DNA of 64,000 nucleotides from an uncultured Pseudomonadota bacterium (GCA_913057905.1 CAJXPB010000001.1:1550001-1614000), one strand, 5' to 3'. Shown: positions 17,563 to 29,395, counted from the stretch's first letter. The notes: generated by a model not told the origin, from the letters alone. Numbers and translations: made by a program.

Positions 17563-18950
17563 GAGTTACCTCCCAGGAGATCGCGGGACGTCAGCGGACG
17601 TCCGGTCGCATACGTCAGTTTCGTGTGGTTGATGAGTGTCTGGTAGCGTGCGGCGTTTCTGTTGTTTTTGGCCTCGGTCAGCGCCGACTGCGCGTCGAGG
17701 AGTTCGGTCGGAGTCGCCTTGCCCGCCTTGAAGCGGGCCGACTCGACCCGATAGGCCTCTTCGGCCTGCGCGACGGCGCGCTCGGCGACCCGGTACGACT
17801 CCAACGAGGCCTCCAGGTCGTACCAGGCCTGCCGGACCTGCAGCCGGAGCTGGCGACGGGTCTGAGTCAGACTCGAGTCGACCTTGATGCGCCGGGCTTG
17901 CGAGGAGTCGACCTCAAAGAAGCGTCGTCCCCACTGGAGGAAGTCCCACTCCAGCGAGGCCCCGACAAAGAGGGTATCCTGACCGGTCAGCCCCTGCCCT
18001 GCGGTGTGCTTGTATTGCGCGAGCCCCACGAGTTGGGGCAAAAACTGGCCGCGGGTCGCATCGGTGGCGGTCTCGGCGCGGCGACTCTCCAACTCCAAAC
18101 GGCGCAACTCGGGGCGACGCTTCATCGCCGCATCGAGTTTTGCGTCCAGCTCTCCCTCCATGCGGGGCATGCCCGCAGAAGAGACATCCTGCACGGTGAC
18201 ATCGTCGTCGGGCGAGCGGCCCAACGTGACTGCCAGGTTGCTGCGGGCCATCTTCAGATCCGACTTCGCCCTCGAGACTTCCTGGCGGGCGTTGGCCAGA
18301 GCGACTTCGATGCGAAGTTTCTGCTGGCGCTGGGCCGACCCGGCCTCGACGAGCGCACGGACCCGATCGGCCTGAGACTTCAGTTGTTCGACGGATTGCT
18401 GGGCGGTCTGCAGATTCGACTTCGCCTGCAGCACCCGGAAATACCCGACCGCCGCCTGCTGTGCCTGCTGGCGCTCGGCCGCCGTAAGCTGTTGTTCGGC
18501 CGACTTCTCGCCGAGTTTGGCTGCCCGGTAGGCTTCGGCGATCGACCACAACGGCGTCAGCGGCTGGGTCAGTGTGAGGGTCGTATCCCATGTAAATTGT
18601 TCTCGGATCGTCGTCGGTTCGGTGTCGACGAACGCGTCGGCGACGATCTGCTGGTAGGGGTTCTCCGGCGGTGGAAGTTGACCGATATCACCGCCTCCAC
18701 CGCCCGTGTTGAAGGTGATCTCGTCGTTCCAGTACTGGGCGCTGGCGCTTACCGACAGGGTGGGAAAGAAGTCGGTGCGAGCGCTCTTTTTGTTGTTTTC
18801 GGCGATCCGTCGGTCCTGCTCGGCCTGCTCGATCGACGGATGCGCTCCGGTCGCCTCACGGAGCGCCTGCTGAAGCGACAGTTCTTCGGCGCTCGACGTC
18901 GCCGGCAGCACAACGATCCAACCGACGACCAGGGCGATGATGGCGATCAG
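17559..18950 (-). CDS. TolC-family outer-membrane efflux protein
   Basis: About 463 residues with two outer-membrane-efflux repeats, long amphipathic helices rich in Ala/Gln/Glu, and a signal peptide IAIIALVVGWIVVLPATSSA. No ATG, GTG or TTG lies in frame before the signal peptide. The best start is the CTG at 18950, whose CTGA overlaps the TetR stop exactly as ATGA overlaps link the rest of the operon. The longer open frame to 19646 runs antisense-like through tetR in another frame and is not coding. It forms the exit duct of the tripartite pump. Confidence 0.85.
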   Translation of the reverse strand: MIAIIALVVGWIVVLPATSSAEELSLQQALREATGAHPSIEQAEQDRRIAENNKKSARTDFFPTLSVSASAQYWNDEITFNTGGGGGDIGQLPPPENPYQQIVADAFVDTEPTTIREQFTWDTTLTLTQPLTPLWSIAEAYRAAKLGEKSAEQQLTAAERQQAQQAAVGYFRVLQAKSNLQTAQQSVEQLKSQADRVRALVEAGSAQRQQKLRIEVALANARQEVSRAKSDLKMARSNLAVTLGRSPDDDVTVQDVSSAGMPRMEGELDAKLDAAMKRRPELRRLELESRRAETATDATRGQFLPQLVGLAQYKHTAGQGLTGQDTLFVGASLEWDFLQWGRRFFEVDSSQARRIKVDSSLTQTRRQLRLQVRQAWYDLEASLESYRVAERAVAQAEEAYRVESARFKAGKATPTELLDAQSALTEAKNNRNAARYQTLINHTKLTYATGRPLTSRDLLGGNS

Positions 18951-19573
18951 CCATCCAGAGACTCGCGTTCCGGATTCGCCGCCCCCTGCAGAAACAGCTC
19001 CAGCATGGCTTCCAGACGAGGACGAAGGGGAAACGGTCCCTCCATGGCCCAGCGGTCGAACACCGCTCCGAACTGGCCGCCCAATGCCATGCTGTAGACT
19101 TCGGGATCGCGACTCGAATCGAGCACTCCCTCTTCCATTCCCTGCCGGACGATGTCGTCCATCATCTCGCGAAACCCGAAGTAGATCTCGCAGATCGACT
19201 CGTCGAGATCCTCGATCCTCGTCGGAGCCGGCGCGTTGGCCATCCCGGCCCGGAAGATCTCCTCTTCCTCTTCGGCCAGGTCGGCCAACTCCGAGAGCAT
19301 CCATTTGAGACGGTCCACGAAACCGAGCTCCACCGGTGGCTCGGACTTCAGTACAGCCAGCAGCTTCTCGCTGACCGTCTGCCACAGGGTCTCGAGCAAG
19401 TCGTCCTTGCCAGAGAAGTGTTTGTAGAGGGCCGAGGTCGAGTAATCCGCCTCCTCGGCGATCTGCTCGACCGTCGCCCTCTCCCCTTTCCGGTTGAACA
19501 CCCGGGCGGCAGCGGCCAGAATCCGCTCTCTCGCCTCCGCTCGGCCGAGCCGGCGTTTCCGTTCTTCGTTCAT
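18947..19573 (-). CDS. TetR-family transcriptional regulator
   Basis: A 208-residue regulator. The N-terminal TetR helix-turn-helix is seen in residues 12-60 (ARERILAAAARVF ... TVEQIAEEADYSTSALYKHF), followed by a ligand-binding helical domain. The ATG at 19573 has AAGGAA nearby; upstream codons in the same frame lack family character and were excluded. As first gene of the efflux operon it probably represses its own operon and responds to a pump substrate. A matching palindrome lies about 95-122 bases upstream. Confidence 0.92.
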   Translation of the reverse strand: MNEERKRRLGRAEARERILAAAARVFNRKGERATVEQIAEEADYSTSALYKHFSGKDDLLETLWQTVSEKLLAVLKSEPPVELGFVDRLKWMLSELADLAEEEEEIFRAGMANAPAPTRIEDLDESICEIYFGFREMMDDIVRQGMEEGVLDSSRDPEVYSMALGGQFGAVFDRWAMEGPFPLRPRLEAMLELFLQGAANPERESLDG

Positions 19574-19668
19574 CGCTGTCGGTTCCTTCGGGTCGGGAGT
19601 GTCTGGGCGACTCCACAATATGGCTGTGCTGGGCCATGGTCCACATCTCCGCACGATAAAAGTACCAT

Positions 19669-19695
19669 CACTTGAAGTGAAGTTCTTTTCACTTC
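19669..19695. promoter_or_regulatory. palindromic operator for the TetR regulator
   Basis: GAAGTGAA-N6-TTCACTTC is a perfect 8-bp inverted repeat (19674-19695), and it overlaps a second palindrome, CACTTGAAGTG (19669-19679). The three AAGTG/CACTT half-sites in 27 bases, in the gap shared by tetR (-) and the desaturase gene (+), fit a TetR dimer site controlling one or both directions. Confidence 0.6.
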
Positions 19696-19869
19696 GATGG
19701 CGGAACGTAATGACAGCATCACCATACGTCAAATACTTTTTTCTATAGGTGAATCAATTTTCGCTAACGAATGGAAGCCACGGGTAAACGACGTGAATCT
19801 GGGCCCACCGTGGGTGCATCTACCAGGTGAGAAGAGACGGGAGCCAACCGCGAAACGAACAAGGATTCG

Positions 19870-21369
19870 ATGACAACGGACTACGACGTCGCCGTGGTGG
19901 GGGCGGGATTTGGAGGGCTGGCCACAGCTCTATCGCTGGCCGACCGGGGCGCCAAGGTCGCGCTGTTCGAGCGGCTCGCGTATCCGGGAGGTTGTGCGAG
20001 TACGTTTTCTCGGCGGGGCTGGAGCTTCGAGTCGGGGGCGACTCTTTTTTCCGGTTTCGGCCCGGGCCATCTCTTCGACCGATGGGTGGATCGATTCGAC
20101 CTCGACGTCACGTTTCAGCCGCTCGATCCCGTCGTCGAGATGCGGACCGGGGCGTTCGATCTGGCGATCCCGAACACGCGAGCGGGGATTATCGAAGAGT
20201 TCAGCTCGCTCGATGGGGTCCCATCCCGCAAGGTAAAGGAATTCTTCGAGTTCCAGGGGGAGATCGCCGATGTCCTCTGGTCGCTGTTTCGGGATCCCGA
20301 CCTCTTGCCGCCCTTTTCAGCCAGCACGTTGCTTCGCCATCTGCGCAGGACACCGGAGTACGCGCCGATGGCGACGTTGATGGGCCGACCCCTCTCGGAA
20401 GTACTCGAGCGAAAAGGGTGGGATGGAATTCCCGCGCTAAAGACCTACCTGGATGCCGTCTGTCAGATCACCGTCCAGGCGTCTCATACGCGGGCGGAAG
20501 CAACCTTCGCCCTGGCCGCAACGGACTACTTCTTTCGAGGAACCGGCCACATCGCGGGAGGGATCGGCTCGCTGGCCTGGGCGCTGGTCGACGCCATTCG
20601 AGACTGCGGCGGCGACGTTCACCTGGCGGACGAAGTCACGGGACTTCGTCGCTGGGATGGCCGATGGACCGTCGAATCGCGGCGCAGAGAGGTGCGAGCG
20701 GATACGGTCGTGGCAAACGCCTTGCCCCGAACGATCGCGGAGCTGACGTCGACTCCCGTCGACGCCAATCAGACGCTCGCTGAACTGAATGGACAAGTCG
20801 AGGACGGATGGGGTGCGGCGATGCTGTATCTGGGACTCGAGGAATCCGGCAATCTCCCCCGGGAGGCGCACCACTACGAACTCATCGACAATCCCGACGA
20901 CGAGTTCATCGAGGGCAATCACGTCTTCTGCTCGATGAGCAGCGCGGGCGAAGCACACGACCGGACGCCCTCCGGCGAAGGTCGGACGGTCACGTGCTCG
21001 ACGCACGTCCCGTTGAACCGCCTGATGAAGGCGGACCCCTCTCAACGCGCGGGCTACATCGAGGAGATCCAGCAGCGGATGCGCCGCACGATCGAGCGGC
21101 GTGCACCCGAGTTGCGAGAGGCGACGATCATGGAGATGACCGCCAGTCCCAGGACATTTCAGAGGTTCACGAATCGTCCTTCGGGCTTTGTGGGAGGGAT
21201 CCCTCGTACCGCCGGGCTGCACAACTACAGCGACCTCTTCCCGTCGCCGCACACGCCGGTGATGCCGGGCCTCTACATGGTCGGAGACTCGGTGTTTCCC
21301 GGCCAGTCGACCCTGGCCTGCGCACTCGGAGGGGTCTCGACGGCACGCGCCATCGAGCGGGCCGCCTGA
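19870..21369 (+). CDS. FAD-dependent phytoene desaturase/carotenoid isomerase-like oxidoreductase
   Basis: A 499-residue flavoprotein of the CrtI/CrtISO superfamily. The FAD beta-alpha-beta fold is at the N-terminus (VVGAGFGGLATALSLADRG, GxGxxG at residues 11-16), followed by LFERLAYPGGCAST. The C-terminal FAD-closing motif GLYMVGDSVFPGQSTLACA is intact. Substrates in this family include phytoene, all-cis-carotenoids and retinol. No other carotenoid gene is nearby, so the exact reaction is open. AAGGA lies five bases before the ATG. It is divergent from the efflux operon and may share its operator region. Confidence 0.85.
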   Translation: MTTDYDVAVVGAGFGGLATALSLADRGAKVALFERLAYPGGCASTFSRRGWSFESGATLFSGFGPGHLFDRWVDRFDLDVTFQPLDPVVEMRTGAFDLAIPNTRAGIIEEFSSLDGVPSRKVKEFFEFQGEIADVLWSLFRDPDLLPPFSASTLLRHLRRTPEYAPMATLMGRPLSEVLERKGWDGIPALKTYLDAVCQITVQASHTRAEATFALAATDYFFRGTGHIAGGIGSLAWALVDAIRDCGGDVHLADEVTGLRRWDGRWTVESRRREVRADTVVANALPRTIAELTSTPVDANQTLAELNGQVEDGWGAAMLYLGLEESGNLPREAHHYELIDNPDDEFIEGNHVFCSMSSAGEAHDRTPSGEGRTVTCSTHVPLNRLMKADPSQRAGYIEEIQQRMRRTIERRAPELREATIMEMTASPRTFQRFTNRPSGFVGGIPRTAGLHNYSDLFPSPHTPVMPGLYMVGDSVFPGQSTLACALGGVSTARAIERAA

Positions 21370-21384
21370 CGGTCGGCACCGCAG

Positions 21385-22779
21385 CTATTCCAGACAGCTC
21401 TCGTCGATCTCGTACTTCTCGAGTTTGTAGTAGAGCGCACTCGTCTTGATGCCCAGAAGTCGCGCCGTCTCGGTTTTGACTCCGTCGGCCTTTCGGAAGG
21501 CCCGGACGATCAACTGACGCTCCAGGTCTTCCAAGATGTCGGGAAGATCCCGATCTTCGTCCGGCCAGTCCAACGACGAAGTGTGCTCCTCACCGGTCAC
21601 CGCCGGGGGGAGATCATCGACTTCGATGGTGTCGTCCTCGGCGAATACCATCGCGTGTTCGATGCAGTTTTCCAGCTCCCGGACGTTTCCGGGCCAGTCG
21701 TGGGCCCGCAACAGCTCCATCGCCTCGGCCGAGACCGCGTTGACGTTGCTGCGTGTCCGACCGACCAGGCGGTCCAGGAAGTGATCGACCAGCAGCGGAA
21801 TGTCGCTGCGGCGTCGACGCAGAGGGGGCACTTTCATCGGGATGATGTGCAGCCTGTAGAAGAGGTCCTCGCGAAACCGTCCCTCTTCGACTTCGGTCTC
21901 CAGGTCCTTGTTGGTGGCGGTGATGACTCGCACGTCGACCGAAATCGTCTCCTCGCCGCCGACGCGCTCGATCTCGTGCTCCTGGAGGACACGCAGCAGT
22001 TTGAGCTGAATGTTGGGGCTGATGTCGCCAATCTCATCGAGGAAGATCGTGCCGCCATCGGCGAGTTCAAACCGCCCGAGCCGCTGTTTATGAGCGCCGG
22101 TAAACGCCCCTTTTTCGTGACCGAAGAGCTCCGATTCCAGGAGAGATTCCGCCAGGGCCGCGCAGTTGACCTTCACAAACGGCCCGTCGGCCCGATGGGA
22201 TCGTTCGTGAATCGAGCGAGCGATGAGTTCCTTTCCCGTCCCCGATTCGCCGTGAATGTAGACGGTGCTGTCGGTGGGCGCGACCTTCTCCATCTGCTCG
22301 AAGATGTCCTCGATCGCCTTGGATTCGCCGACGATCTCGACATCGGTTTCCACACCGGCGTCGCGGCGCAGGACCTCGTTTTCCTGGGCGAGCCGTGCGT
22401 TCTCGCGGCGCGCATCCCGCATCTCCAGGGCCTTTTCGATCTTCCCGCGCAGCAGATCCGGCGGAAACGGCTTGGGGATGAAATCGAAGGCGCCGGCCTT
22501 CATGGCATCGACGGCTTTCTCGATGCTGCCGAAAGCGGTGACGATCATCACCAGGGTCGACTCGTCTTGCTCACGGATCGACCTCAGCACCTCCATCCCG
22601 TCGACCTCGTCCATCTTGAGGTCGGTGATCACGAGCGTGGGATCGTGTTCGTCAAAGAGGCTCAACCCCTCGCTGCCCCCCGAGGCGGTATGGACGACGT
22701 GACCCATCCGTTCGACCACCTGGGCCATCCCTTCGCGCAGCGTATCATTGTCTTCGACGATGAGTATGCTGTCGGTCAT
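21385..22779 (-). CDS. sigma54-dependent response regulator (NtrC family)
   Basis: About 464 residues: receiver domain (phospho-acceptor Asp53 in VITDLKM, Lys in PKPF), AAA+ sigma54-interaction domain with Walker A GESGTGKE and the GAFTGA loop, and a C-terminal Fis-type helix-turn-helix ([19 protein letters not shown]). It activates RpoN promoters on phosphorylation. The ATG at 22779 overlaps the kinase stop (ATGA) and has GAAGG at good spacing; the ATG at 22788 lies too close to that site. It forms a cognate pair with the histidine kinase. Targets are not evident from the window. Confidence 0.95.
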   Translation of the reverse strand: MTDSILIVEDNDTLREGMAQVVERMGHVVHTASGGSEGLSLFDEHDPTLVITDLKMDEVDGMEVLRSIREQDESTLVMIVTAFGSIEKAVDAMKAGAFDFIPKPFPPDLLRGKIEKALEMRDARRENARLAQENEVLRRDAGVETDVEIVGESKAIEDIFEQMEKVAPTDSTVYIHGESGTGKELIARSIHERSHRADGPFVKVNCAALAESLLESELFGHEKGAFTGAHKQRLGRFELADGGTIFLDEIGDISPNIQLKLLRVLQEHEIERVGGEETISVDVRVITATNKDLETEVEEGRFREDLFYRLHIIPMKVPPLRRRRSDIPLLVDHFLDRLVGRTRSNVNAVSAEAMELLRAHDWPGNVRELENCIEHAMVFAEDDTIEVDDLPPAVTGEEHTSSLDWPDEDRDLPDILEDLERQLIVRAFRKADGVKTETARLLGIKTSALYYKLEKYEIDESCLE

Positions 22780-24320
22780 CCCAGCCATCCTTCGGGTACG
22801 TCCGATGAACGTTCGTCGATCGATTCGTCGAACGGCAGCGAGACGCGCACGAGCGTGCCCTCTCCGGGCTCGCTTTCGACGTCGATCGAACCGCCGTGTT
22901 GTTCGACAATTTGCTTGCTCAGGGGAAGCCCCAGCCCGCTGCCCTTCTCTTTGGTCGTATGAAACGGTGTAAACACCTCTTCAAGAACTTCCGGGGACAT
23001 GCCGGGCCCGTCGTCTTCGACCTCGATGACGCGCCTGTCGGGCTCGGGAGCAGAGGCACGGACGACGATACGGCCGCCCTCTCCACAGGCCTGGCCCGCG
23101 TTTCGAATCAGATTCAAGAGCACGCGTCGCAGCCGGTCCGGATCGACGGTCAATTCGAGCCCATCCTCGATCTCGTGGGTCAGGTCACAGCCGAATTCTC
23201 CGAGGTCGCCGCGGGCGGTGCCCACCGTGTCGACCACCAGGCGCCTCGCGTCGACGCGCTGGCGCTCCAGCGGAGCCTGGCGAGCAAAGTCCCGGAACTC
23301 GTCGACGACGCGCTCCAGGTAAGAGACCTCCCGGCGAATGCGGTCCAGCTTTTCGCGCTCCTCGTCGAACTCGTCGCTGGCTCCGTCCCGCGCATCGAGA
23401 TCTTCTTCGAGCAGGCCGCAAAACAGCTTCATGCCGCCGAGCGGATTTCGGACCTCGTGGGCGATGCCCGACAGCATCATGCGCATACGGCGATCGCGGC
23501 CCCGGATGTCGCGACGCATCTCCTCGAACGAATGCGCCAGAAAGGCGATCTCGTCGGCGGTTTCACCATCGGGGAGTTGGTTGTCCTCGACGACGGGCTC
23601 CTCGAATTCGCCTTCACCGAGACGGCGAGCGGCCTCGACGAGCTGGTTGATAGGTCGGGTGATCGCCCGGGAGAACCAGGTGCCGACGATGACGACGAGC
23701 GCCAATCCGACGCCGCCGATGATCGTCAAGACGCTGGCAAAGTAACGCAGAAGTCCGAAGTACTCGGCGCTCGCTTCGACTCCGAGGACGGCGACAACCT
23801 CCGGGCCGGCGGCCTCCGCATCGTCAGGCCCGAGTGTGATCGGTACGTACGCACTCTTGTACAGCCGGCCGTCCTGGCCTTCGAACAGAACGCTGGTCGT
23901 GGCGACTGCCCCGTCCAGAGTGCGTCGAATCTCGTAGCGATCCGCCTCGAGTTTGTAGATCGGCTCACCGAAGGCCGTCGGGCCATCGGTGTCGACCAGA
24001 TTCTCCAGGTCCGAATCGAACAGATACATCCGCTTGACGCCGGTTTGTTCCTTGACCCGGCGCAACCGCTGGCGAAGCCGGTCTCGTACGCGGGTCTTGT
24101 CGGCGTCGAGCCGACGGATCTGTTCGGCCTCGAAGCCACCGGACAGCTCAGCCGAAACGGCCTGTCCGACCGACGTGAGTCGTTTTCCGAGTTCATCCTC
24201 CAGCCCCTCCCGTGCGGCGGAGTAGGCCAGAAACCCGTACAGCAGGACGATGGCCAGGGTGGTCCCCAGGAAGAGTCCCACCAGCTTGGTGCGTAAAGAG
24301 AGATTGCCGATTCGACGCAT
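22776..24320 (-). CDS. membrane sensor histidine kinase
   Basis: A 514-residue kinase: TM1 (about residues 13-34), an extracytoplasmic sensor domain of about 160 residues containing a Cache-like [14 protein letters not shown] block, TM2 (about 196-217), HAMP (about 218-270), HisKA with His288 in [13 protein letters not shown], and HATPase with N-box NLIRNAGQA and DDGPGM. It phosphorylates the adjacent NtrC-type regulator. NtrB-like partners that sense small ligands outside the cell are common; the signal is unknown. Confidence 0.94.
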   Translation of the reverse strand: MRRIGNLSLRTKLVGLFLGTTLAIVLLYGFLAYSAAREGLEDELGKRLTSVGQAVSAELSGGFEAEQIRRLDADKTRVRDRLRQRLRRVKEQTGVKRMYLFDSDLENLVDTDGPTAFGEPIYKLEADRYEIRRTLDGAVATTSVLFEGQDGRLYKSAYVPITLGPDDAEAAGPEVVAVLGVEASAEYFGLLRYFASVLTIIGGVGLALVVIVGTWFSRAITRPINQLVEAARRLGEGEFEEPVVEDNQLPDGETADEIAFLAHSFEEMRRDIRGRDRRMRMMLSGIAHEVRNPLGGMKLFCGLLEEDLDARDGASDEFDEEREKLDRIRREVSYLERVVDEFRDFARQAPLERQRVDARRLVVDTVGTARGDLGEFGCDLTHEIEDGLELTVDPDRLRRVLLNLIRNAGQACGEGGRIVVRASAPEPDRRVIEVEDDGPGMSPEVLEEVFTPFHTTKEKGSGLGLPLSKQIVEQHGGSIDVESEPGEGTLVRVSLPFDESIDERSSDVPEGWLG

Positions 24321-24398
24321 ACGATTCCGGCCGAGGGCAGACGACGACGGGAGCCGTCAGGGTATCGACTCGGGCCGGCGGGCGCAATTTCTCCCGCG

Positions 24399-24911
24399 CT
24401 ACTCGCCCAAAAAGTCAGCTCCCTCGGGGTGGCGTTCGGCGAGCACTTTCCTCACCTTGAACTCGAGTTCATCGAAGTCGAACGGCTTGTCGATGTAGTC
24501 ATCGGCGCCGAACAGCGGCGAGGTCAGCTCGTTGTTGGTCGGTCCGATGCCGGTCAGCATCACCACGCCGACATTCTCGAACTGTTCCCGATCCCGGACG
24601 TATTTGCAGATCTCCCAGCCGTTGAGCTCGGGCATCATCACATCGAGGATCACCAGATCCGGTTTATGGACGATGATCGTCTCAAGCGTCTCGGCCCCAT
24701 CGGAGGATTCGATGAGGTCGCAGTCCATCTCGTCGAAATGGGTGCGCAGGAGTTTTCGCAACTCCGCGTCGTCGTCGGCCACCAGGATCACCGGCCGATC
24801 GCGTTCATTCTGAGGACCGAATTCCGGCGACGGTTTGTCCAGACCCTCGACGGTGTCGAATTCTTCGAGTGCTTCCTCCGACACCGTTTCACCTTCATCG
24901 ACTTCTGACAT
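24399..24911 (-). CDS. single-domain response regulator
   Basis: A 170-residue protein with an acidic N-terminal extension (about 38 residues) and one receiver domain: acid pocket ADDD (45-48), phospho-acceptor Asp90 in LVILDVMMPE, switch Thr in MLTG and Lys in DKPF. There is no output domain, so it probably acts through protein contacts (phosphorelay, motility or kinase regulation). A GAGGA site lies six bases before the ATG. It is 78 bases upstream of the sensor kinase gene on the same strand, and may be co-transcribed with it. Confidence 0.9.
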   Translation of the reverse strand: MSEVDEGETVSEEALEEFDTVEGLDKPSPEFGPQNERDRPVILVADDDAELRKLLRTHFDEMDCDLIESSDGAETLETIIVHKPDLVILDVMMPELNGWEICKYVRDREQFENVGVVMLTGIGPTNNELTSPLFGADDYIDKPFDFDELEFKVRKVLAERHPEGADFLGE

Positions 24912-25027
24912 TTGGAATCCTCGACCCGACGGTCAATCTAGATGCGGAACAATTTGTGCAAGGGCCACGGTACGCGGCGCCATTCAGAGGTGTCAAGCAC
25001 GGGTCGACACCGCCGGTCGATGACGGT

Positions 25028-25654
25028 TCAATTGTCGTCTTCGGCGCCGTCGACCTTGTCTTTGATTCGTTCGACAACCTCGCTGTAAGAGGTATTTTCG
25101 ACGACCTGACTCATCAAATCCGTGTACTTGTCGACCAGGTCGGTGCGGCCCTCTTCGCGATAGTGCTCCAGGATCTCGTGCAACCGCACGTAGGTGCGCT
25201 CGCTGTTGACGAAGTACTCCGCTCCCTGAAGCGTCGCCTCCAGGCCCGCCCGGCTGACCGACGGGGCCGTCGCCTTGAAGACGAACTCTTTGCCCTTGCT
25301 GTTGAGGATCCCGACGGTGGCCTCGGCTTCGGCCTTCAGAGTCTGGTCCGGCCCGACATCGCTCTCCAGAAGCCCTTCGATCTTGAATTCGGAGAATCCG
25401 ATCGATCGAAGCGAAGGATAATCATCAGCGAGTCGATCACGGACGCCGGCAAAAAAGGCGTCGATCGCGCCGACGCCCCGTCCCTCGACGGTCAGCGGAC
25501 CGCCGTCGGCATCTCGAAGCGTGCAGGAGATATGGCACGCCTGGTCGTCGAGATTCTCGTGCAGGGTATAGCCCTCGACGGTCAGTTGCAGGTAGTCATC
25601 CTGCAGGATCTCTTTCATCTTGGCGATCATCTGTCTTTGTCGTTCGTCTTGCAT
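25028..25654 (-). CDS. free-standing LeuA-type regulatory (dimerisation) domain protein
   Basis: A 208-residue cytoplasmic protein. The segment from about residue 40 to 140 (VEGRGVGAIDAFFAGV, then SIGFSEFKIEG, TLKAEAEATVGI, SRAGLEATLQGAEYF) resembles the C-terminal allosteric domain of alpha-isopropylmalate synthase. The catalytic TIM barrel is absent. An acidic helical C-terminus follows. The ATG at 25654 is chosen because the open frame further upstream has no homologous character and would overlap the dehydrogenase gene. It is the last gene of the biotin-carboxylase/mutase/SerA group. It may be a sensor of a branched-chain or CoA-linked metabolite; this is inference. Confidence 0.65.
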   Translation of the reverse strand: MQDERQRQMIAKMKEILQDDYLQLTVEGYTLHENLDDQACHISCTLRDADGGPLTVEGRGVGAIDAFFAGVRDRLADDYPSLRSIGFSEFKIEGLLESDVGPDQTLKAEAEATVGILNSKGKEFVFKATAPSVSRAGLEATLQGAEYFVNSERTYVRLHEILEHYREEGRTDLVDKYTDLMSQVVENTSYSEVVERIKDKVDGAEDDN

Positions 25655-25769
25655 GGTACCACTCGTCTCGGAGATACGGGCCGATGGGTGATGAGAGGAT
25701 CGCAGATCCCCTCGACCGGGGCAAACGTTGCTGCCCCATTCACTATGTAAGACGAACGACGGGCCCGAA

Positions 25770-27128
25770 TTATTCGGCGGGAGACAACTCGGGCCCCGTC
25801 GAGACATCGACGAGCCGTATCGCCCGGATCGCCGAAGGGTCCTCCGAAAGCTCCCGGGCCGCCCGGATCAACTCGCGCTGCTGATCCTCGATCAGGGGCT
25901 GGTCGATGGCGTTGACGTCGTAGGCGATGCCGAAGCGGGGGAAGTCCTTGTGGCTGCTGCCCAGGTTGCTCAATCCGGCCTCGAAGATGCAGTCATCGAC
26001 TGCTTTTTTGGTACCCCGGGCGTCGCTATGGACGACGGTCAAGACGTAGGCGGGGTCCTCGGAGTCGACGGAGATGAGCTTGCCGCGGCCGAAGACGTTA
26101 TTGCGGACCGACCCGTAGCGGTTGAACAGGAATGTCGTATTGGCCACGTGCTTGGCGATGCGCGGCTGGGCCTCCTGCGTGGCTGCACCGATGTGGGGCG
26201 TCCCGTAGATGTGATCGATGTCGCCGTAGGGATTGTTCCAGCTCTCTTCCGAGGAGTCGGGCTCATCGGGATAGACATCGACCATCGCCCGGCGCACATC
26301 GCCGCGCTCGACCGCCGAGATCAGTTCATCGGGTTCAAAGATGAATCCGCGCGAGGCGTTCAGAAACAGTTTGGGGCTCTTTCGATCGATGTCGGCCGCC
26401 AGCTTCGAGAAGTGATCCCGGTCGTTGAGCAGCGCCCGATTCGACTGGCCGCGATGGTCCTCGGCCGACACATGGACGGTCACGATGTCGCCGAGACGGA
26501 AGGCCTCGGCGATGCTGTCACAGGCATGCCATCCCAGCGTCGAGCCGACCTCGCGGGCGACCTCGTAGTTGTCGAAAAAGTTGATCTCCATGCCGAACGA
26601 CTCGGCCATCTGGGCGACCTGCTTGCCGATGTTGCCCAGGCCGATGACCGACAGGGATTTGCCCTTGAGCTCGTAACGGTGGCGTTTGTCCTTGGTCCAG
26701 CGGTGCTCCCGAGTCGCCTCGACCGACTCAAAGATCCGCCGCGACAGACACACCATCTCGCCGATGACCTTTTCGACGACCGACCAGCCGTTCGAGACCG
26801 GGTCGTTCATCACCATCACGCCCTCATCGGCACAGGCCTGTTTGTCGACCGAGTCGTCGCCGATGCAGCACAGCATCACAGCCGCCAGGTTCTCCGAGGC
26901 CTGCAGCACACGGCGATTGACCTCGAACCCGCTGCGTTTGAACAGCAGGTCGTGCTGGCCCTCCTGGAGCCGCTCGACGACGGTGTCTTCGCTGACGCCG
27001 CGCGGAAATCGCTCGGTCTCGATCCCCTGTTCGTGCAGGTATTCATCCAGACTTTCGTCGGGACTCTCCAACACGAGGGCACGTTGAAAATGACTGTTCA
27101 AGAAACGGACGCCGTCGACCTTTGCCAT
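25770..27128 (-). CDS. serA: D-3-phosphoglycerate dehydrogenase-like 2-hydroxyacid dehydrogenase
   Basis: A 452-residue NAD-dependent D-isomer 2-hydroxyacid dehydrogenase. The NAD site VIGLGNIGKQVA lies in the middle, followed by LNASRGF and the catalytic His of GTPHIGAATQEAQ. The C-terminal 90 residues (AYVLTVVHSDARGTKKAVDD...) look like an ACT-type regulatory domain, so SerA is the nearest assignment: 3-phosphoglycerate to 3-phosphohydroxypyruvate, entry to serine synthesis. The gene follows the mutase gene by 33 bases, an uncommon partner. The substrate could be another 2-hydroxyacid. Confidence 0.82.
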   Translation of the reverse strand: MAKVDGVRFLNSHFQRALVLESPDESLDEYLHEQGIETERFPRGVSEDTVVERLQEGQHDLLFKRSGFEVNRRVLQASENLAAVMLCCIGDDSVDKQACADEGVMVMNDPVSNGWSVVEKVIGEMVCLSRRIFESVEATREHRWTKDKRHRYELKGKSLSVIGLGNIGKQVAQMAESFGMEINFFDNYEVAREVGSTLGWHACDSIAEAFRLGDIVTVHVSAEDHRGQSNRALLNDRDHFSKLAADIDRKSPKLFLNASRGFIFEPDELISAVERGDVRRAMVDVYPDEPDSSEESWNNPYGDIDHIYGTPHIGAATQEAQPRIAKHVANTTFLFNRYGSVRNNVFGRGKLISVDSEDPAYVLTVVHSDARGTKKAVDDCIFEAGLSNLGSSHKDFPRFGIAYDVNAIDQPLIEDQQRELIRAARELSEDPSAIRAIRLVDVSTGPELSPAE

Positions 27129-27161
27129 CGTCTTCCACTGGTTGTCGGAAAAAGTGTGCCT

Positions 27162-28865
<1,704 letters not shown>

Positions 28866-28876
28866 GGTGTTTCCTA

Positions 28877-29395
28877 TCAGTCGACGATCGTGACCAGGAC
28901 GTCGTCGATTTCGACGCTGTCGCCCGGCTCGACCTTCACTTCATCGACCGTGCCGTCGCGGTGGGCCTTGAGACCGTTCTCCATCTTCATCGCCTCGACG
29001 ATGACGACGGTCTCGCCCTTGCTGACTTCCGTACCGGGTTCGGCGACGATCGAGACGACTGTCCCGGCCATGGGACTGACCAGTTCCGGCCCCGACGCGC
29101 CACGTCCCCCGACGCCGGCGACCCGCATTCGCCTCTGGCGCTCGTTGAGCACCTCCATGGTATGGGCCTGGCCGTCGACTCCGACGGCCCAGTCGTTGTC
29201 ATCGTTTTTGTAGTGGAGGTCCCAGGAACGTCCCCCTTCCAGCAGATGCAGGTGACCGCGCTCAGGTTCGAATGCATCGACGATCAGTTCTTCGCCCTCT
29301 GGCGTCACAACCTTGTATCGACCGTCCTCCAGGGTCTCGACCTCGAAGGTCCTCGGGTCGTCGTCGCCGTCGGTTGGGATGTAGTATTCAGGCAT
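28877..29395 (-). CDS. biotin carboxyl carrier protein of an acyl-CoA carboxylase
   Basis: A 172-residue protein with an N-terminal beta-rich region similar to the biotin-carboxylase-linker domain and a C-terminal biotinyl domain of about 70 residues carrying EAMKM (biotinylated Lys). It carries CO2 between the biotin carboxylase encoded upstream and a carboxyltransferase not present in the window. The context with methylmalonyl-CoA mutase favours propionyl-CoA carboxylase over acetyl-CoA carboxylase. ACGAGGA lies six bases before the ATG. Confidence 0.92.
   Translation of the reverse strand: MPEYYIPTDGDDDPRTFEVETLEDGRYKVVTPEGEELIVDAFEPERGHLHLLEGGRSWDLHYKNDDNDWAVGVDGQAHTMEVLNERQRRMRVAGVGGRGASGPELVSPMAGTVVSIVAEPGTEVSKGETVVIVEAMKMENGLKAHRDGTVDEVKVEPGDSVEIDDVLVTIVD

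Noticed and set aside
18951-19646. N-terminal 232-codon extension of the TolC-like frame
   Set aside because: It runs through tetR in another frame, has no family character and would place the signal peptide in the middle of the protein.
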